From the NCBI GenBank assembly GCA_025964555.1, contig JAOPYQ010000009.1:1-64000 (forward strand): a DNA stretch of 64,000 nt, written 5' to 3'. Numbering within the stretch: position 1 is the first letter of the stretch; each line of letters begins with the position of its first letter. The notes under the pieces are model-generated. The model was not told the DNA's origin, ran no database searches, and saw only the letters and a list, made by a program, of their open reading frames with translations. The DNA is from Thermoleophilia bacterium (GTDB lineage Bacteria; Actinomycetota; Thermoleophilia; Gaiellales; SKUG01). Both the position numbers and the translations under genes were made by a program. This document shows, one piece after another, positions 41,032 through 50,454 of the stretch.

Positions 41032-41955
41032 ATGACGGGCGCGAAGGGCGATCACGGGGTCCACGACGAGGCGAGCGCCGTGGCGCGGATCCTCGAATTG
41101 ACCGATGGCGGCAACGGAGACGATGCCGCGATCCTGCGCCCCGGGGCGAGCCCGGTGTGCGTGTCGACGGACTCGACGATCGCCGGCGTGCACGCGCCAG
41201 CGGGGACCTCGCCGCATGCGCTGGGGCGACGCGCGGCGGCGCGCGCGCTCTCGGACCTGGCGGCGATGGGCGCTGCTCCGCTCGCGATGACGTGTGCGGT
41301 GCACGTGCCTGCGGGCGGATGGGGCGATGCGGTGGCGCTCGTGGAGGGCGTCGTGGAGCGAGGTGAGCGGCAGCGCGCACCGCTCGTCGGGGGCGACCTG
41401 TGCCGCACGGCGGGCAGTGCGCTGGCGGCGACGGTCACGGTGATCGGGCGTCGCGCGGGCGCCCGTCGGGACGGGTTCGTCTCGCGCGCGGGCGCGCGCG
41501 CACGGGACGAGTTGTTCGTGACCGGGGCGCTGGGGGCGGCGAGCGCGGCGCTCGCCCGGGGCGATGCCGCGCTCCCGGAGCCACCTGATCGGATTCGTGC
41601 CGGGATCGCGCTCGCACCCTTCGCGGCGGCGATGATCGACCTGTCCGACGGCCTCGCGCGCGACGTGCGCACGCTCGCACGCTGCTCGCGGGTGGATGCC
41701 CGGGTGGACCTGGACCGGGTGCCCCTCGCGCCCGATGTCACGGATCCCGTGGCGGCGGCGACGGGCGGCGACGACTACGAGCTGCTCCTCGCGATCTCGC
41801 CGGAGCGCGTCGCTGCGGCTCGCGCAGCACTCGCAGCAGTCGATTCGACGGTGTCGCTCACGTGCATCGGCAGGGTGGTCGATGGAACCGGGGTCGCAAC
41901 GTTCACGCGCGGTGGCGCTGACATCGCGGTGTCCGCCGGGTTCACGCACGAGTAG
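41032..41955 (+). CDS. thiL: Thiamine-monophosphate kinase
   Basis: A 307-residue ATP-dependent kinase converting thiamine monophosphate to the diphosphate cofactor. ThiL/PurM-like motifs: GDDAAILRP, CVSTDSTIAGVHAP, ALSDLAAMGAAPLA, LVGGDLCRTAG, MIDLSDGLARDVRTLA and ATGGDDYELLLAI. Length is close to the family norm (about 310-330). It shares a short intergenic region with glpD on the other strand and is followed by a hypothetical membrane protein gene after 73 bases. No other thiamine genes are nearby. Confidence 0.93.
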   Translation: MTGAKGDHGVHDEASAVARILELTDGGNGDDAAILRPGASPVCVSTDSTIAGVHAPAGTSPHALGRRAAARALSDLAAMGAAPLAMTCAVHVPAGGWGDAVALVEGVVERGERQRAPLVGGDLCRTAGSALAATVTVIGRRAGARRDGFVSRAGARARDELFVTGALGAASAALARGDAALPEPPDRIRAGIALAPFAAAMIDLSDGLARDVRTLARCSRVDARVDLDRVPLAPDVTDPVAAATGGDDYELLLAISPERVAAARAALAAVDSTVSLTCIGRVVDGTGVATFTRGGADIAVSAGFTHE

Positions 41956-42028
41956 GCCGCGTCGTGGCCTCGCCGACAGGTTCAAGCACCACCCTCGCGG
42001 GAACGAGCAGCACGGAGGGTCACCCGTA

Positions 42029-42598
42029 ATGAAGCAGCATGTCGCCCACGATCAGGTCGCGGTCCGCTACGCGGACGGAGTCGACTACGTCTGGACGACG
42101 TGGGAGCCGGCACTGCGACGCTGCGAGCGCATGCTCGGCGCGAGCTCCTGGCGCGCCGGTGTCGACGGCGAGGAACTCGCGCTCCAGCTGCGCCGCTCCC
42201 AGTACCGCGCGCACTCCGCTGCGGAGTTCGCTGCGGGGCTCGTGCCGCCACCTTCGGCCGGCGATGCGCATGGCTACCTGCTCGGTGCGCTCGCCTCGTG
42301 CCGTGACGCGCTCGGCGTGCTCGCGATCCGTGCCGAGATGGACGAGCTCGACGACGAGGTCGCGGAGATCGGCTTGCACGCCGTCGACGTCACGCGCGAT
42401 GCGTTCCGCGGTGCGCGCTCCACCACGGCGCTCGTGCACGCATGGATCGCCGAGGACCAGGTCGATCCGGAGTGGCTGCACGCGCATTCCGCGCCGTCGC
42501 GGCTCTGGCCGTTCCTGTTGTGGATGCTCATCGCGACGTGCGCCGCGCTGTTCGTGGTGCTCGTCGTCCAGGTGCTGGTGCTCGGCGCTCCGGGCTGA
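42029..42598 (+). CDS. Hypothetical C-terminally anchored membrane protein
   Basis: A 189-residue protein with a charged helical domain (KQHVAHDQVAVRYADGVDYV, RRCERMLGASSWRAG) and one C-terminal membrane helix (FLLWMLIATCAALFVVLVVQ, about residues 161-180), suggesting a tail-anchored cytoplasmic domain. No recognised motif is seen. GGAGGG upstream of the ATG at 42029 supports the start. It sits between thiL and a response regulator gene. Confidence 0.6.
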   Translation: MKQHVAHDQVAVRYADGVDYVWTTWEPALRRCERMLGASSWRAGVDGEELALQLRRSQYRAHSAAEFAAGLVPPPSAGDAHGYLLGALASCRDALGVLAIRAEMDELDDEVAEIGLHAVDVTRDAFRGARSTTALVHAWIAEDQVDPEWLHAHSAPSRLWPFLLWMLIATCAALFVVLVVQVLVLGAPG

Positions 42599-42729
42599 TC
42601 ATCGAACCACCCGTTCCGCCCGGGCGACCGTATCGTCATGGGACGAGTTCGGAGCTTTCGAAAGACTTATCGAGTAAGGGTTCACTACCTACCGTCCAGC
42701 TGTGCGTTCCAAAGCACGATGATGGGTGC

Positions 42730-43152
42730 ATGGAGTCCACCTCCACATCTGGCGCCGATGCAGGTCGGCCGATCCGCCTGCTGGTCGTCGACGATGACGA
42801 GGGCATCCGCACGCTGCTCGAGGTGACGATCTCGCTCGATCCGCGCTTCGCGCTCGTCGGCTCCGCGAGCAATGCGGCAGATGCGCTCGCGGCGCTCGAG
42901 CGCTGCATCGGCGACGGCTGCCCGGACGTCGTGCTCCTGGACGTGACCTTGCCCGACCGCGACGGCATCGAACTCGTGGGTGACCTGCGCGCAGTGTCGC
43001 CTGACGTGCGCGTTGCGTTGTTCACCGGCTGGAGCGACGACGAGACGATCGCGCGTGCCGAGGCGGCCGGAGCGGATGCGGTGTTCGCGAAGGACGGGGA
43101 TCCACGCGGCCTGCTCGACGGGCTCGCCCGGCTCGCCGCGTCAGTCGACTGA
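42730..43152 (+). CDS. Single-domain response regulator
   Basis: A 140-residue protein with a receiver domain only: RLLVVDDDEGIRTLLEVTIS (acidic pocket), VVLLDVTLPDRDGIEL (phosphoacceptor Asp near residue 67), VALFTGWSDD (Thr switch) and VFAKDGDP (conserved Lys). There is no output domain, so it would act through another protein. The adjacent, convergent HD-GYP protein is a candidate partner. No histidine kinase lies nearby. Confidence 0.85.
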   Translation: MESTSTSGADAGRPIRLLVVDDDEGIRTLLEVTISLDPRFALVGSASNAADALAALERCIGDGCPDVVLLDVTLPDRDGIELVGDLRAVSPDVRVALFTGWSDDETIARAEAAGADAVFAKDGDPRGLLDGLARLAASVD

Positions 43153-43168
43153 CACTCGAACCAGCGCG

Positions 43169-45556
43169 TCAGACGTGCGCGTGTGCGGTAGCGTCCGTGG
43201 TGGTGTCAGCGTCCGGCGGCAGCGCTGACAGCTCCGTCTCCATCAGGTGACAGAAGGCGTCGACGACGGTCGGGTCGAACTGCGAGCCCGCATTCGCGCG
43301 CAGGCGGCGCATGGCCTCCTCGTCCGGGAGCGCCTGGCGATACGGACGGTCGCTCGTCATGGCGTGCCACGAATCGCACACGAAGATGATGCGCGCACCG
43401 AGCGGGATCTCGTCGCCCTTGAGCTGGTGCGGATAGCCGGCGCCGTCCCAGCGCTCGTGCTCGTGCAGCACGAGCGGGCGCACGCCCTGCAGGAACTCGA
43501 CGCTCGCGATGATCTGCTCGCCGATGACCGTGTGCTCCTTCATGACCTCGAACTCGTCGTCGGTCAGCGGTCCGGGCTTGGAGAGGATCTCGGTGGGCAC
43601 GCCGATCTTGCCGATGTCGTGCAGCAGCGCGCCGAGCTTGAGGTCGCGGATCTCGTCCTCGCGCATGCCGAGGCGGCGTCCGACGTCGGCGCTCATGTCC
43701 GTGATCGAGCGGGCGTGGTCGAGCGTGTAGGCGTCCTTCGCCTCCAGCGCGGAGCTGAGCGCCTCGACCGTCTCGAAGTAGGACCGCTCGAGCGACGCGA
43801 ACAGTTCGGCCTGCTCGATGGTGCCGCCGAGCTGGTCGGCGATCGTCTCGAGCATGTGCAGGTCGTCCTCGCCGAGCACGTCGGGATCGCGCTCGTACAC
43901 GGCGATCGCACCCACCACGGCGCGGTCGCGGCCCTGGATCGGCACCACGATGCGGCCTCGACACCCTGCGGGCGCGTCCTGGTCGTCGGGGCCGGGCACG
44001 CGCAGGTCGAACGCGACGTTCGGATCCTCGTCGAGGTCGCCCGCCACCGCGACGTACGGTCGGCCGGTGCGAACGCATTCGCGCAGTGCGTCGGTGCACG
44101 ACGCGTGTGCTCCGGTCGCCGCGTGCGCGCCGCTCGACGCGATGATGCGCAGCTCGTCGTCTCCGGCACTGGTGACGTTCGTGTCCACGTGCGTGAGCGC
44201 GATCGTGACGCGGCCGAAGCCGAAGCCCTCGTGGAGCTCGCGTGCCGCGATGCGGGCGACGGCCTCCGGATCGCGCTGGCCGGTGAGGCTGCGCGCGAGC
44301 TTGGGGGTGCACGCGAGGTGGCGGCTGCGCTTGCGGATCGAGCGCAGCATCCGGGTGCGCTCGATGGCGGCGGACGCCTGGCGGCCGACGGCGGCGAGCA
44401 GCGCGCCGACCCCGTCGGCGATGCCGGCTATCGGGCAGTCGAGCACGATGAGGCCGACGAGACCGTTCGCGTCGCGCAGGCCCTGCAGCACCACGTCGCC
44501 GCCGAAGCCCATGCGTCCGAGCACGATGGCGCTCGACTGGTCGAGCTCGTCGATCGTCGCGATGAAGGGTTCGCTGCCGGCGTGGTGCGCGAGCTCGGCG
44601 AGGTGCGAGCGCAGGCGGATCGATCCGGCGCCGGAGGCGACGATGCGCTCGATGCCCGTGGCGCCGACGAGCTTGAGGCGGCCCGAGTCGAGGGCGAACA
44701 GCGCGGCGCGGTTGGCGCGCGCGGCCTCGGCGGCCTGCTGCACGTGGTCGATGAGGCGGTCGCGCTGGCGGCTCTCGCTCGCGGCGTGGACGCTGCGCAG
44801 CAGTAGTTCGTTGTCGCGTGCGCGCTGCTGCTCGCGGTCGACGATGATCGCCTTGCCGATCGCGACCGCTCCGAGCGCGGCGATCGCGGCGACGAGCGTC
44901 TCGTCGTCGGCGCGTCGCAGGTCACGCTCGTTGGCGAAGCGTCGCAGCACGAGGCCGTGGAACTCGTCACCGGAGAACATGGGGGCGACGATCAATGCGC
45001 GCGAGCCGCCGCGGACCGCGACGTCGGTGGGCAGCGGACACGTCGCGGCCTCGCCGTCGGGGATGTGGATCGCGCGGCGTGCGCTGAACGAGTCGCGGAG
45101 CGCGCGGGCATCGGCGGCGGTGAGCACGACGCTGCTCCCCCACGCGGGCGACCACAGTGCGCGATCGGTGGCTTCCCACACGAACAGCTCGAGGCCGGCG
45201 CCCTGGGCGCTTGCGGCGAGTGCTTCCACGGTGCCGCGCACGCCGGCGCTTTCCGCGCCGATCTGCTCGACGGCGATCATCATCTGGCGCGAGACCTGCG
45301 CCTCGCGGCGGGCGGCTCCGAGTGCGCCGCGCATCATGCGCACGACGGCGCGGTGCAGCAGCAGGAACGAGGCGACGGCCAGGCCGACGACGAGGATGTC
45401 ACCGGCGATGCCGAGCTCGAAGAGCGAGCCGAGCATCGCGACGATCACGAGGTTGACGGCGACCAGCGCGCCCGCGGCGAGGATGCGGCCTGCATGGCGT
45501 TCGATCCACGCAAGCTGTGCGTCGGACGGCGGCGTCGTCGGTTCGGACTCGGTCAC
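43169..45556 (-). CDS. Membrane GAF/HD-GYP c-di-GMP phosphodiesterase
   Basis: A 795-residue protein with two N-terminal membrane helices (about 30-85), GAF-like sensor domains in the middle, and a C-terminal HD-GYP domain. The metal and GYP motifs are visible: LGALLHDIGKIGVP, KEHTVIGEQII, LHEHERWDGAGYPHQLKGDE and CDSWHAMTSDRPYR. It should hydrolyse cyclic di-GMP in response to a GAF-bound signal, controlling motility or attachment. It converges with the response regulator at 42730, 16 bases apart. Confidence 0.9.
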   Translation of the reverse strand: MTESEPTTPPSDAQLAWIERHAGRILAAGALVAVNLVIVAMLGSLFELGIAGDILVVGLAVASFLLLHRAVVRMMRGALGAARREAQVSRQMMIAVEQIGAESAGVRGTVEALAASAQGAGLELFVWEATDRALWSPAWGSSVVLTAADARALRDSFSARRAIHIPDGEAATCPLPTDVAVRGGSRALIVAPMFSGDEFHGLVLRRFANERDLRRADDETLVAAIAALGAVAIGKAIIVDREQQRARDNELLLRSVHAASESRQRDRLIDHVQQAAEAARANRAALFALDSGRLKLVGATGIERIVASGAGSIRLRSHLAELAHHAGSEPFIATIDELDQSSAIVLGRMGFGGDVVLQGLRDANGLVGLIVLDCPIAGIADGVGALLAAVGRQASAAIERTRMLRSIRKRSRHLACTPKLARSLTGQRDPEAVARIAARELHEGFGFGRVTIALTHVDTNVTSAGDDELRIIASSGAHAATGAHASCTDALRECVRTGRPYVAVAGDLDEDPNVAFDLRVPGPDDQDAPAGCRGRIVVPIQGRDRAVVGAIAVYERDPDVLGEDDLHMLETIADQLGGTIEQAELFASLERSYFETVEALSSALEAKDAYTLDHARSITDMSADVGRRLGMREDEIRDLKLGALLHDIGKIGVPTEILSKPGPLTDDEFEVMKEHTVIGEQIIASVEFLQGVRPLVLHEHERWDGAGYPHQLKGDEIPLGARIIFVCDSWHAMTSDRPYRQALPDEEAMRRLRANAGSQFDPTVVDAFCHLMETELSALPPDADTTTDATAHAHV

Positions 45557-45697
45557 GCAGTCGAGCTCCAGGGCGGCATGGACAAGGGCGCTCGGAGCCC
45601 GATCGAAGGCCCCCTGCTGCGCTTGTCCAAATGGTTCCCCGACAGTGTTGAAGGAAAACCCGGATACCCGTCGTACGCGGGCCGACCGATGGGCAGT

Positions 45698-46531
45698 TCA
45701 GGCGTCGGTCAGGACCTTCGCCGCGCGCCATGCGTCGAGAACCGCTCGCTGCTGTGCGGACCCGGCGCCATGGCGACGTTCGGCGGCCTCGAGCGTCGCG
45801 TCGGCCCATGCGCGGAATCCCGTCAGTTGCGTGAGGGAGGTGCGCGCCGCGTCGGTGGTGATGCGAGCCATCTCCTCCATCCCGAGGGCGCGGGCGATGT
45901 CGAGGTGCGCAGCCTGGATCACGCCCGAGTGGACGTGGACGTAGCCGTTGTCGCTCATGGTAAAGCCCGATGCGCGCACGTCGTCCATGGTCACCGACAG
46001 CGGCACGTACTTCGTCGGTCGGCCGAACTCGGAGCGCATCGGCGCGGTCTTCCCGCGCGGATCGAGCAGGAACCAGCCGTGCGCCTGCTCGGCGGCGTCG
46101 CCCTCGAGCACGAGCGCGGCGCCGGCCATCACCTGGGAGAGGCCTTCGGAGAGCCGCCCGGGAGCGCCCGCGTAGACGAGCCCGCCGAACCCCGCCCGCG
46201 TGTCCATCCACTTGTGCGTCAGCTCGTGCACGGTCGTCTCGAGCAGCTCGAGGCGGCCGGTCTCGCCCTTGGTGACCGCCTCGCCGGCGCCGATGTTCAC
46301 GGTCCTCGTGATGCGGTTGAAGAAGCTGTTCGAGCCGCCGTGCACCTTCACGCGTGCCCGACCGAGCCCGTCGTCGCCTGCCGGGTCCAGCCGGGCGTAC
46401 ATGCGGCGCGCGAGCGTGATGCCGCGATCGACGACTGGCTGCGGATCGAACGGTGCCACCGGTGGCGCCGGAGCTGGCGTCGCGCTCGGTGTTGAAGCCG
46501 TGCCGGTGTTCGGATCTCGTTCGATCTGCAT
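45698..46531 (-). CDS. Thermolysin-like (M4) peptidase without signal peptide
   Basis: A 277-residue protein. The zinc motif HExxH is in TVHELTHKWMD, the third ligand Glu in LSEGLSQVM, and the C-terminal M4 segment DNGYVHVHSGVIQAAHLDIA has the catalytic histidine. An N-terminal Pro/Ala-rich stretch replaces the usual prepropeptide, and no signal peptide is evident. Catalytic domains of M4 enzymes are about 300 residues, so the fold is nearly complete. It could act inside the cell, leave by another route (as eCIS or toxin effectors do), or have its start misplaced. Confidence 0.75.
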   Translation of the reverse strand: MQIERDPNTGTASTPSATPAPAPPVAPFDPQPVVDRGITLARRMYARLDPAGDDGLGRARVKVHGGSNSFFNRITRTVNIGAGEAVTKGETGRLELLETTVHELTHKWMDTRAGFGGLVYAGAPGRLSEGLSQVMAGAALVLEGDAAEQAHGWFLLDPRGKTAPMRSEFGRPTKYVPLSVTMDDVRASGFTMSDNGYVHVHSGVIQAAHLDIARALGMEEMARITTDAARTSLTQLTGFRAWADATLEAAERRHGAGSAQQRAVLDAWRAAKVLTDA

Positions 46532-46890
46532 ATCAGATGGTAGCTGGAGCGGTCGGTCGCACGCGGCAGCGACTACAACGCTGCCCGGTCACTGCCCGAA
46601 GACATGGCATGGATGCGCGCCTGGACGGGACGCGCACGCCGTCGGGACGGATGTTGGGATGACCACGCCTGGACCCAAGCCGGCTACTCGTCGCGCACTC
46701 CGACAACGAGGCGCGGCGCGTCATGGCATCGTCGTCGCCATGACAACGAAATCGTGACGCGCGCGCTACGCCGCCATCACGTCATGCTTTCGTCGCGATC
46801 TTGGCTACGAACGCATGACACGATGGTCGCCAACGGCCAACGCGCGGTACCCGAGCGGAATCGGAGCCCCGGTGGACGGCACGCCCGGTG
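46532..46890. other. Gene-free stretch between M4 peptidase and gltX
   Basis: About 360 bases. No reading frame with a good ribosome site or coherent protein sequence is apparent, and no hairpin with a T-tract. It presumably holds the promoter of the M4 peptidase (upstream on the minus strand) and the 3' end of the gltX transcript. Confidence 0.4.
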
Positions 46891-48384
46891 TCAGGCGCTG
46901 GCGAGCGTCGCGGCGAGGCGGTCGCGCGCGGCGCGCATGCGGTCGAGCGCGCGATCGCGTCCGAGCACGTGCACGCTCTCCCACAGTCCGGGTGCGATCG
47001 TCTGGCCGGTCACCGCGAAGCGGATCGGGCTGAACACCTTCCCGGGCTTGAGCTCGAGGTCCTCGCACGCTCCGCGCAGTGCGGCCTCGAGCGAGTCGAG
47101 CTCCCAGTCGCCGAGCGCCTCGAGCTTCGGGACCACGTGCTCGAGCACCTGCACGCCGACCTCACCGGTCTTCTGCAGCCGCGCCCATGCCTCGTCCTGC
47201 ATCATGAACGGCTCGAGCACGAAGCCCACGTACGCCGGCACCTCGCCCCATGTCGCGCACTTCTCCTGCACGAGCGGCGCGGCGTCGATGCCGCGCATCG
47301 CGTGCGCCGCGGCGTGTCGCTCGTCGTCGGCCGGCAGCCACTCGTCGCGCCATGCCTCGTAGCCCGCGGCCCACGCCTCGGGCGTGAGCGCACGCAGGTG
47401 CTCGCCGTTGAGCCACGCCAGCTTGTCGTAGTCGATCGCAGCGCTCGACTTCTTCACGCGCGCGACGTCGAAGTGCTCGACCAGCTCGGCGGTCGACATC
47501 ACGTTCGTGGTGTCGTCCTTGCTCCACCCGACGAGCGCCAGCCCGTTGCGCACCGCGTCGGAGCTGTAGCCCGCCTCGGCGAGCTGCTCGACGGTGCTCG
47601 TGTGGTGCTTGCGCTTGCTGAGCTTCGACCCGTCGGGGCCGAGCACCATCGGCAGGTGCGCGAACGCGGGGATCGTCGCGCCGAGCGCCTCGTACATGAG
47701 GATCTGCTTGGGCGTGTTGGAGAGATGGTCGTTGCCGCGGATCACGTGCGTGATCTGCATCTGCGAGTCGTCGATGACGTTCGCGAAGTTGTACAGCGGC
47801 GAGCCATCCGCTCGCGCGATCACGAAATCGCCGATGAGCGCGTTCTCGAACGTCGTCTCCCCCAGCACCAGGTCGTGCACGACCGTCACCCCCTCATCGG
47901 GGCAGCGGAAGCGGATCACGTGTGCGTCACCGGCCGCGATGCGCGCGTCGGCATCCTCGCGCGCGATGTCGCGGCAACGACCCGTGTAGACGAACGGACG
48001 CTTCTCCGCATCCGCAGCCGCGCGGTCAGCGTCGAGCTCCTCCTTGGTGCAGAAGCACGGGTACGCCGATCCCGACTCGCGCATCGTCGCGAGCGACGCG
48101 ACGTACAGCTCGTCGCGCTGCGACTGGAAGTACGGACCGAACGGCCCCTCCACGCCGGGGCCCTCGTCCCAGTCCAGCCCGAGCCAGCGGAACACGCGCA
48201 GCGCCTGCTCGACGTTCTCCGGGGTCGAGCGCGCCTGGTCGGTGTCCTCGATGCGCAGCACGTACGTGCCCCGCTCGCCGAAGTGGCGCGCATAGAGCCA
48301 GTTGTAGAGGGCCGAGCGCGCGCTGCCGAGATGGAGCGTGCCGGTGGGGCTGGGTGCGAATCGAACGCGGACGTCAGAGGTCAT
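46891..48384 (-). CDS. gltX: Glutamyl-tRNA synthetase
   Basis: A 497-residue class I synthetase charging tRNA-Glu. The HIGH-type motif is HLGS in FAPSPTGTLHLGSARSALYN. The KMSKS-type motif is KLSKR in PDGSKLSKRKHHTST. The CFC-containing CP1 region (SAYPCFCTKEEL) and the C-terminal anticodon-binding helical domain follow. Length is normal. It lies about 17 kb from the tRNA-Glu attachment site. Its 5' end is 54 bases from the divergent MerR gene. Confidence 0.95.
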   Translation of the reverse strand: MTSDVRVRFAPSPTGTLHLGSARSALYNWLYARHFGERGTYVLRIEDTDQARSTPENVEQALRVFRWLGLDWDEGPGVEGPFGPYFQSQRDELYVASLATMRESGSAYPCFCTKEELDADRAAADAEKRPFVYTGRCRDIAREDADARIAAGDAHVIRFRCPDEGVTVVHDLVLGETTFENALIGDFVIARADGSPLYNFANVIDDSQMQITHVIRGNDHLSNTPKQILMYEALGATIPAFAHLPMVLGPDGSKLSKRKHHTSTVEQLAEAGYSSDAVRNGLALVGWSKDDTTNVMSTAELVEHFDVARVKKSSAAIDYDKLAWLNGEHLRALTPEAWAAGYEAWRDEWLPADDERHAAAHAMRGIDAAPLVQEKCATWGEVPAYVGFVLEPFMMQDEAWARLQKTGEVGVQVLEHVVPKLEALGDWELDSLEAALRGACEDLELKPGKVFSPIRFAVTGQTIAPGLWESVHVLGRDRALDRMRAARDRLAATLASA

Positions 48385-48438
48385 GCGCGCAACGATACCG
48401 CGTCCGCCCTTGACCCTGACGCGGCGTCATGCGCCACG

Positions 48439-49251
48439 ATGGGAACCGACATGGACGACGCCCCCTCCACACCACCACCCGCCGGTCGCACGGTCGCGCA
48501 GGTCGCGAAGCTCGCCGGCATCACGGTGCGGACGCTGCACCACTACGACCAGATCGGTCTGCTCGCGCCCAGCGCACGCAGCGACGCCGCCTACCGCCTG
48601 TATTCCGAAGCCGACGTCACGCGCCTGCGCGAGATCCTCACGTGGCGCCGCCTCGACGTGCCCCTCGCACAGATCGCTCAACTGCTGGACGATCCTGCGA
48701 TCGACCGCGACGAGGTGCTGCGGCGCCAGCGCTCGCTCGTCGCGCGACGCATCGACGAGCTGCGGGGGCTCGAGGCGGCGATCGATCGTGCACTCGACCA
48801 CACTGCCGAGACAGGAGCCACGATGGACACGGACCAGGACATCATCGACGCGCTCGGCGGGTTCGACCCGGCCGACCACGACGCCGAGGCTCGCGAGCGG
48901 TGGGGTGACACCGACGCGTTTCGCGAGAGCACTCGACGCACGAAGGAGTACACGGCCGACGACTGGCGCCGCAGCAAGGTCGAGGCGGAGTCGATCCACG
49001 AGGCACTCGCGGCGCTGTGGCAGGCGGGCGCCGACCCGGCGGGCGACGAGGCGCTTGCGCAGGCGGAGGCGTTCCGCGCGCACGTCACACGCTGGTTCTA
49101 CGACTGCCCGCCGGAGCTGCTGCGTGGACTGGGCGAGATGTACGTCGCCGATCCGCGCTTCACCGCGACCTACGACGGGCCACACGGCGAGCGAGCAGGG
49201 TTCGCGGCCTGGGTGCGCGATGCATGGGCGGCCCGCGCCGACCAGGGCTGA
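48439..49251 (+). CDS. MerR-family regulator with TipAS domain
   Basis: A 270-residue regulator. MerR winged helix at about 15-85 (VAQVAKLAGITVRTLHHYDQ, IGLLAPSARSDAAYRLYSEA), a coiled-coil dimer segment, then a TipAS antibiotic-recognition domain (about 125-250; ERWGDTDAFRESTRRTKEYT, RWFYDCPPELLRGLGEMYVA, PRFTATYDGPHGERAGFAAW). TipA proteins bind thiopeptide-like drugs and switch on their own promoter and efflux or resistance genes. Two in-frame ATGs, 48439 and 48451, are possible. Its stop abuts the convergent ABC ATPase gene. Confidence 0.88.
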   Translation: MGTDMDDAPSTPPPAGRTVAQVAKLAGITVRTLHHYDQIGLLAPSARSDAAYRLYSEADVTRLREILTWRRLDVPLAQIAQLLDDPAIDRDEVLRRQRSLVARRIDELRGLEAAIDRALDHTAETGATMDTDQDIIDALGGFDPADHDAEARERWGDTDAFRESTRRTKEYTADDWRRSKVEAESIHEALAALWQAGADPAGDEALAQAEAFRAHVTRWFYDCPPELLRGLGEMYVADPRFTATYDGPHGERAGFAAWVRDAWAARADQG

Positions 49252-50436
49252 TCACGCAGTCGCGACCGCGGATGCCGTGTCGACGCCGATCCGCGCTCCG
49301 CTGTCGGCATCGAAGTAGACGAGCTTCGATGCGTCGACGACGAGCTTCGCGGTGTCGCGGCGCCGGAGCGCGCTGTCGGGCTCCAGCCGCGCCGTGACGC
49401 GGTTGTCGCCTCCGTCGCGCTCGTTGCCCTCCACCTCGCGCGACAGCTCCTCGAGCAGGTCGGCGTGCACCTCGTCACCCCCGACGCTGAAGTAGGCGAC
49501 CGTCTCCGAACCCATCGACTCGACGAGGTCGATCTCGGCCTCGAAGGTTGGCCAGCCGTCCGTTCCCGGAGCGCCGCGTTCCTGGAAGTGCTCGGGCCGG
49601 ATGCCGACGATCAGGCGCGCGACCCCCTCCAGGCGCGAGCGCAGCTGCTCGTCGACCGGTGCGTCGACCATCGGCAGGTGCACCACGTCGCCATCCGCCT
49701 GCGCCGGCAGGAAGTTCATCGCGGGCGATCCGATGAATCCAGCAACGAACAGGTTCGCGGGTTCGTGGTACAGCTCCATCGGTGTGCCGACCTGCTGGAG
49801 CTCCCCCGCCCGCATCACAGCGACCCGATCGCCCAGGGTCATCGCCTCCGTCTGGTCATGCGTGACGTACACCGTGGTCGTGCTGAGGCGCGCCTGCAGG
49901 CGCGCGAGCTCGGCGCGAGTCTGCACCCGCAGCTTCGCGTCCAGGTTCGAGAGCGGCTCGTCCATGAGGAACGCCCGTGGCTTGCGGACGATCGCGCGCC
50001 CCATCGCCACCCGCTGGCGCTGGCCACCGGAGAGGTTCGCCGGCTTGCGATCGAGATGATCCTGCAGGCCGAGGATGCGCGCCGCCTCCTCCACGCGCTT
50101 CGTGAGCTCTTCCTTGGGCACCTTCGCGAGCTTGAGCGAGAAGCCCATGTTGTCGCGCACCGTCATGTGCGGATACAGCGCGTAGCTCTGGAAGACCATG
50201 GCGATGTCGCGCTCGCCCGGGTCGAGGTCGTTGACGATCTCGTCGCCGATCCACAGGTCGCCTTCGCTGATCTCCTCCAGACCCGCGATCATCCGCAGCG
50301 CCGTGGACTTGCCGCAGCCCGACGGTCCGACCAGGATCATGAACTCGCCGTCCTCGATCTGGAGGGACAGGTCCTTCACGCCCTCGGTCCCGTCCGGGTA
50401 CCGCTTCGTCACGTTGTCGAGCACGATTCGCGCCAT
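49252..50436 (-). CDS. Sugar ABC transporter ATP-binding protein (UgpC/MalK type)
   Basis: A 394-residue ATPase with intact motifs: Walker A GPSGCGKST, Q-loop VFQSYALYPHM, signature LSGGQRQRVAMGRAIVRKP, Walker B FLMDEPLSNLDAKL and H-loop VYVTHDQTEA. A C-terminal TOBE/regulatory domain (about 240-380) follows. It energises the permease pair encoded just upstream in the same operon. A second MalK-like protein at 57749-60034 has an altered Walker A, so this is the functional one for the operon. Confidence 0.93.
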   Translation of the reverse strand: MARIVLDNVTKRYPDGTEGVKDLSLQIEDGEFMILVGPSGCGKSTALRMIAGLEEISEGDLWIGDEIVNDLDPGERDIAMVFQSYALYPHMTVRDNMGFSLKLAKVPKEELTKRVEEAARILGLQDHLDRKPANLSGGQRQRVAMGRAIVRKPRAFLMDEPLSNLDAKLRVQTRAELARLQARLSTTTVYVTHDQTEAMTLGDRVAVMRAGELQQVGTPMELYHEPANLFVAGFIGSPAMNFLPAQADGDVVHLPMVDAPVDEQLRSRLEGVARLIVGIRPEHFQERGAPGTDGWPTFEAEIDLVESMGSETVAYFSVGGDEVHADLLEELSREVEGNERDGGDNRVTARLEPDSALRRRDTAKLVVDASKLVYFDADSGARIGVDTASAVATA

Positions 50437-50454
50437 GTCAGTCCACTCCCTCGA

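Noticed and set aside
42596-44806. Long plus-strand frames opposite the HD-GYP gene
   Set aside because: They are antisense products of high-GC codon bias, rich in Arg/Ala and lacking ribosome sites. The minus-strand frame has GAF and HD-GYP motifs.
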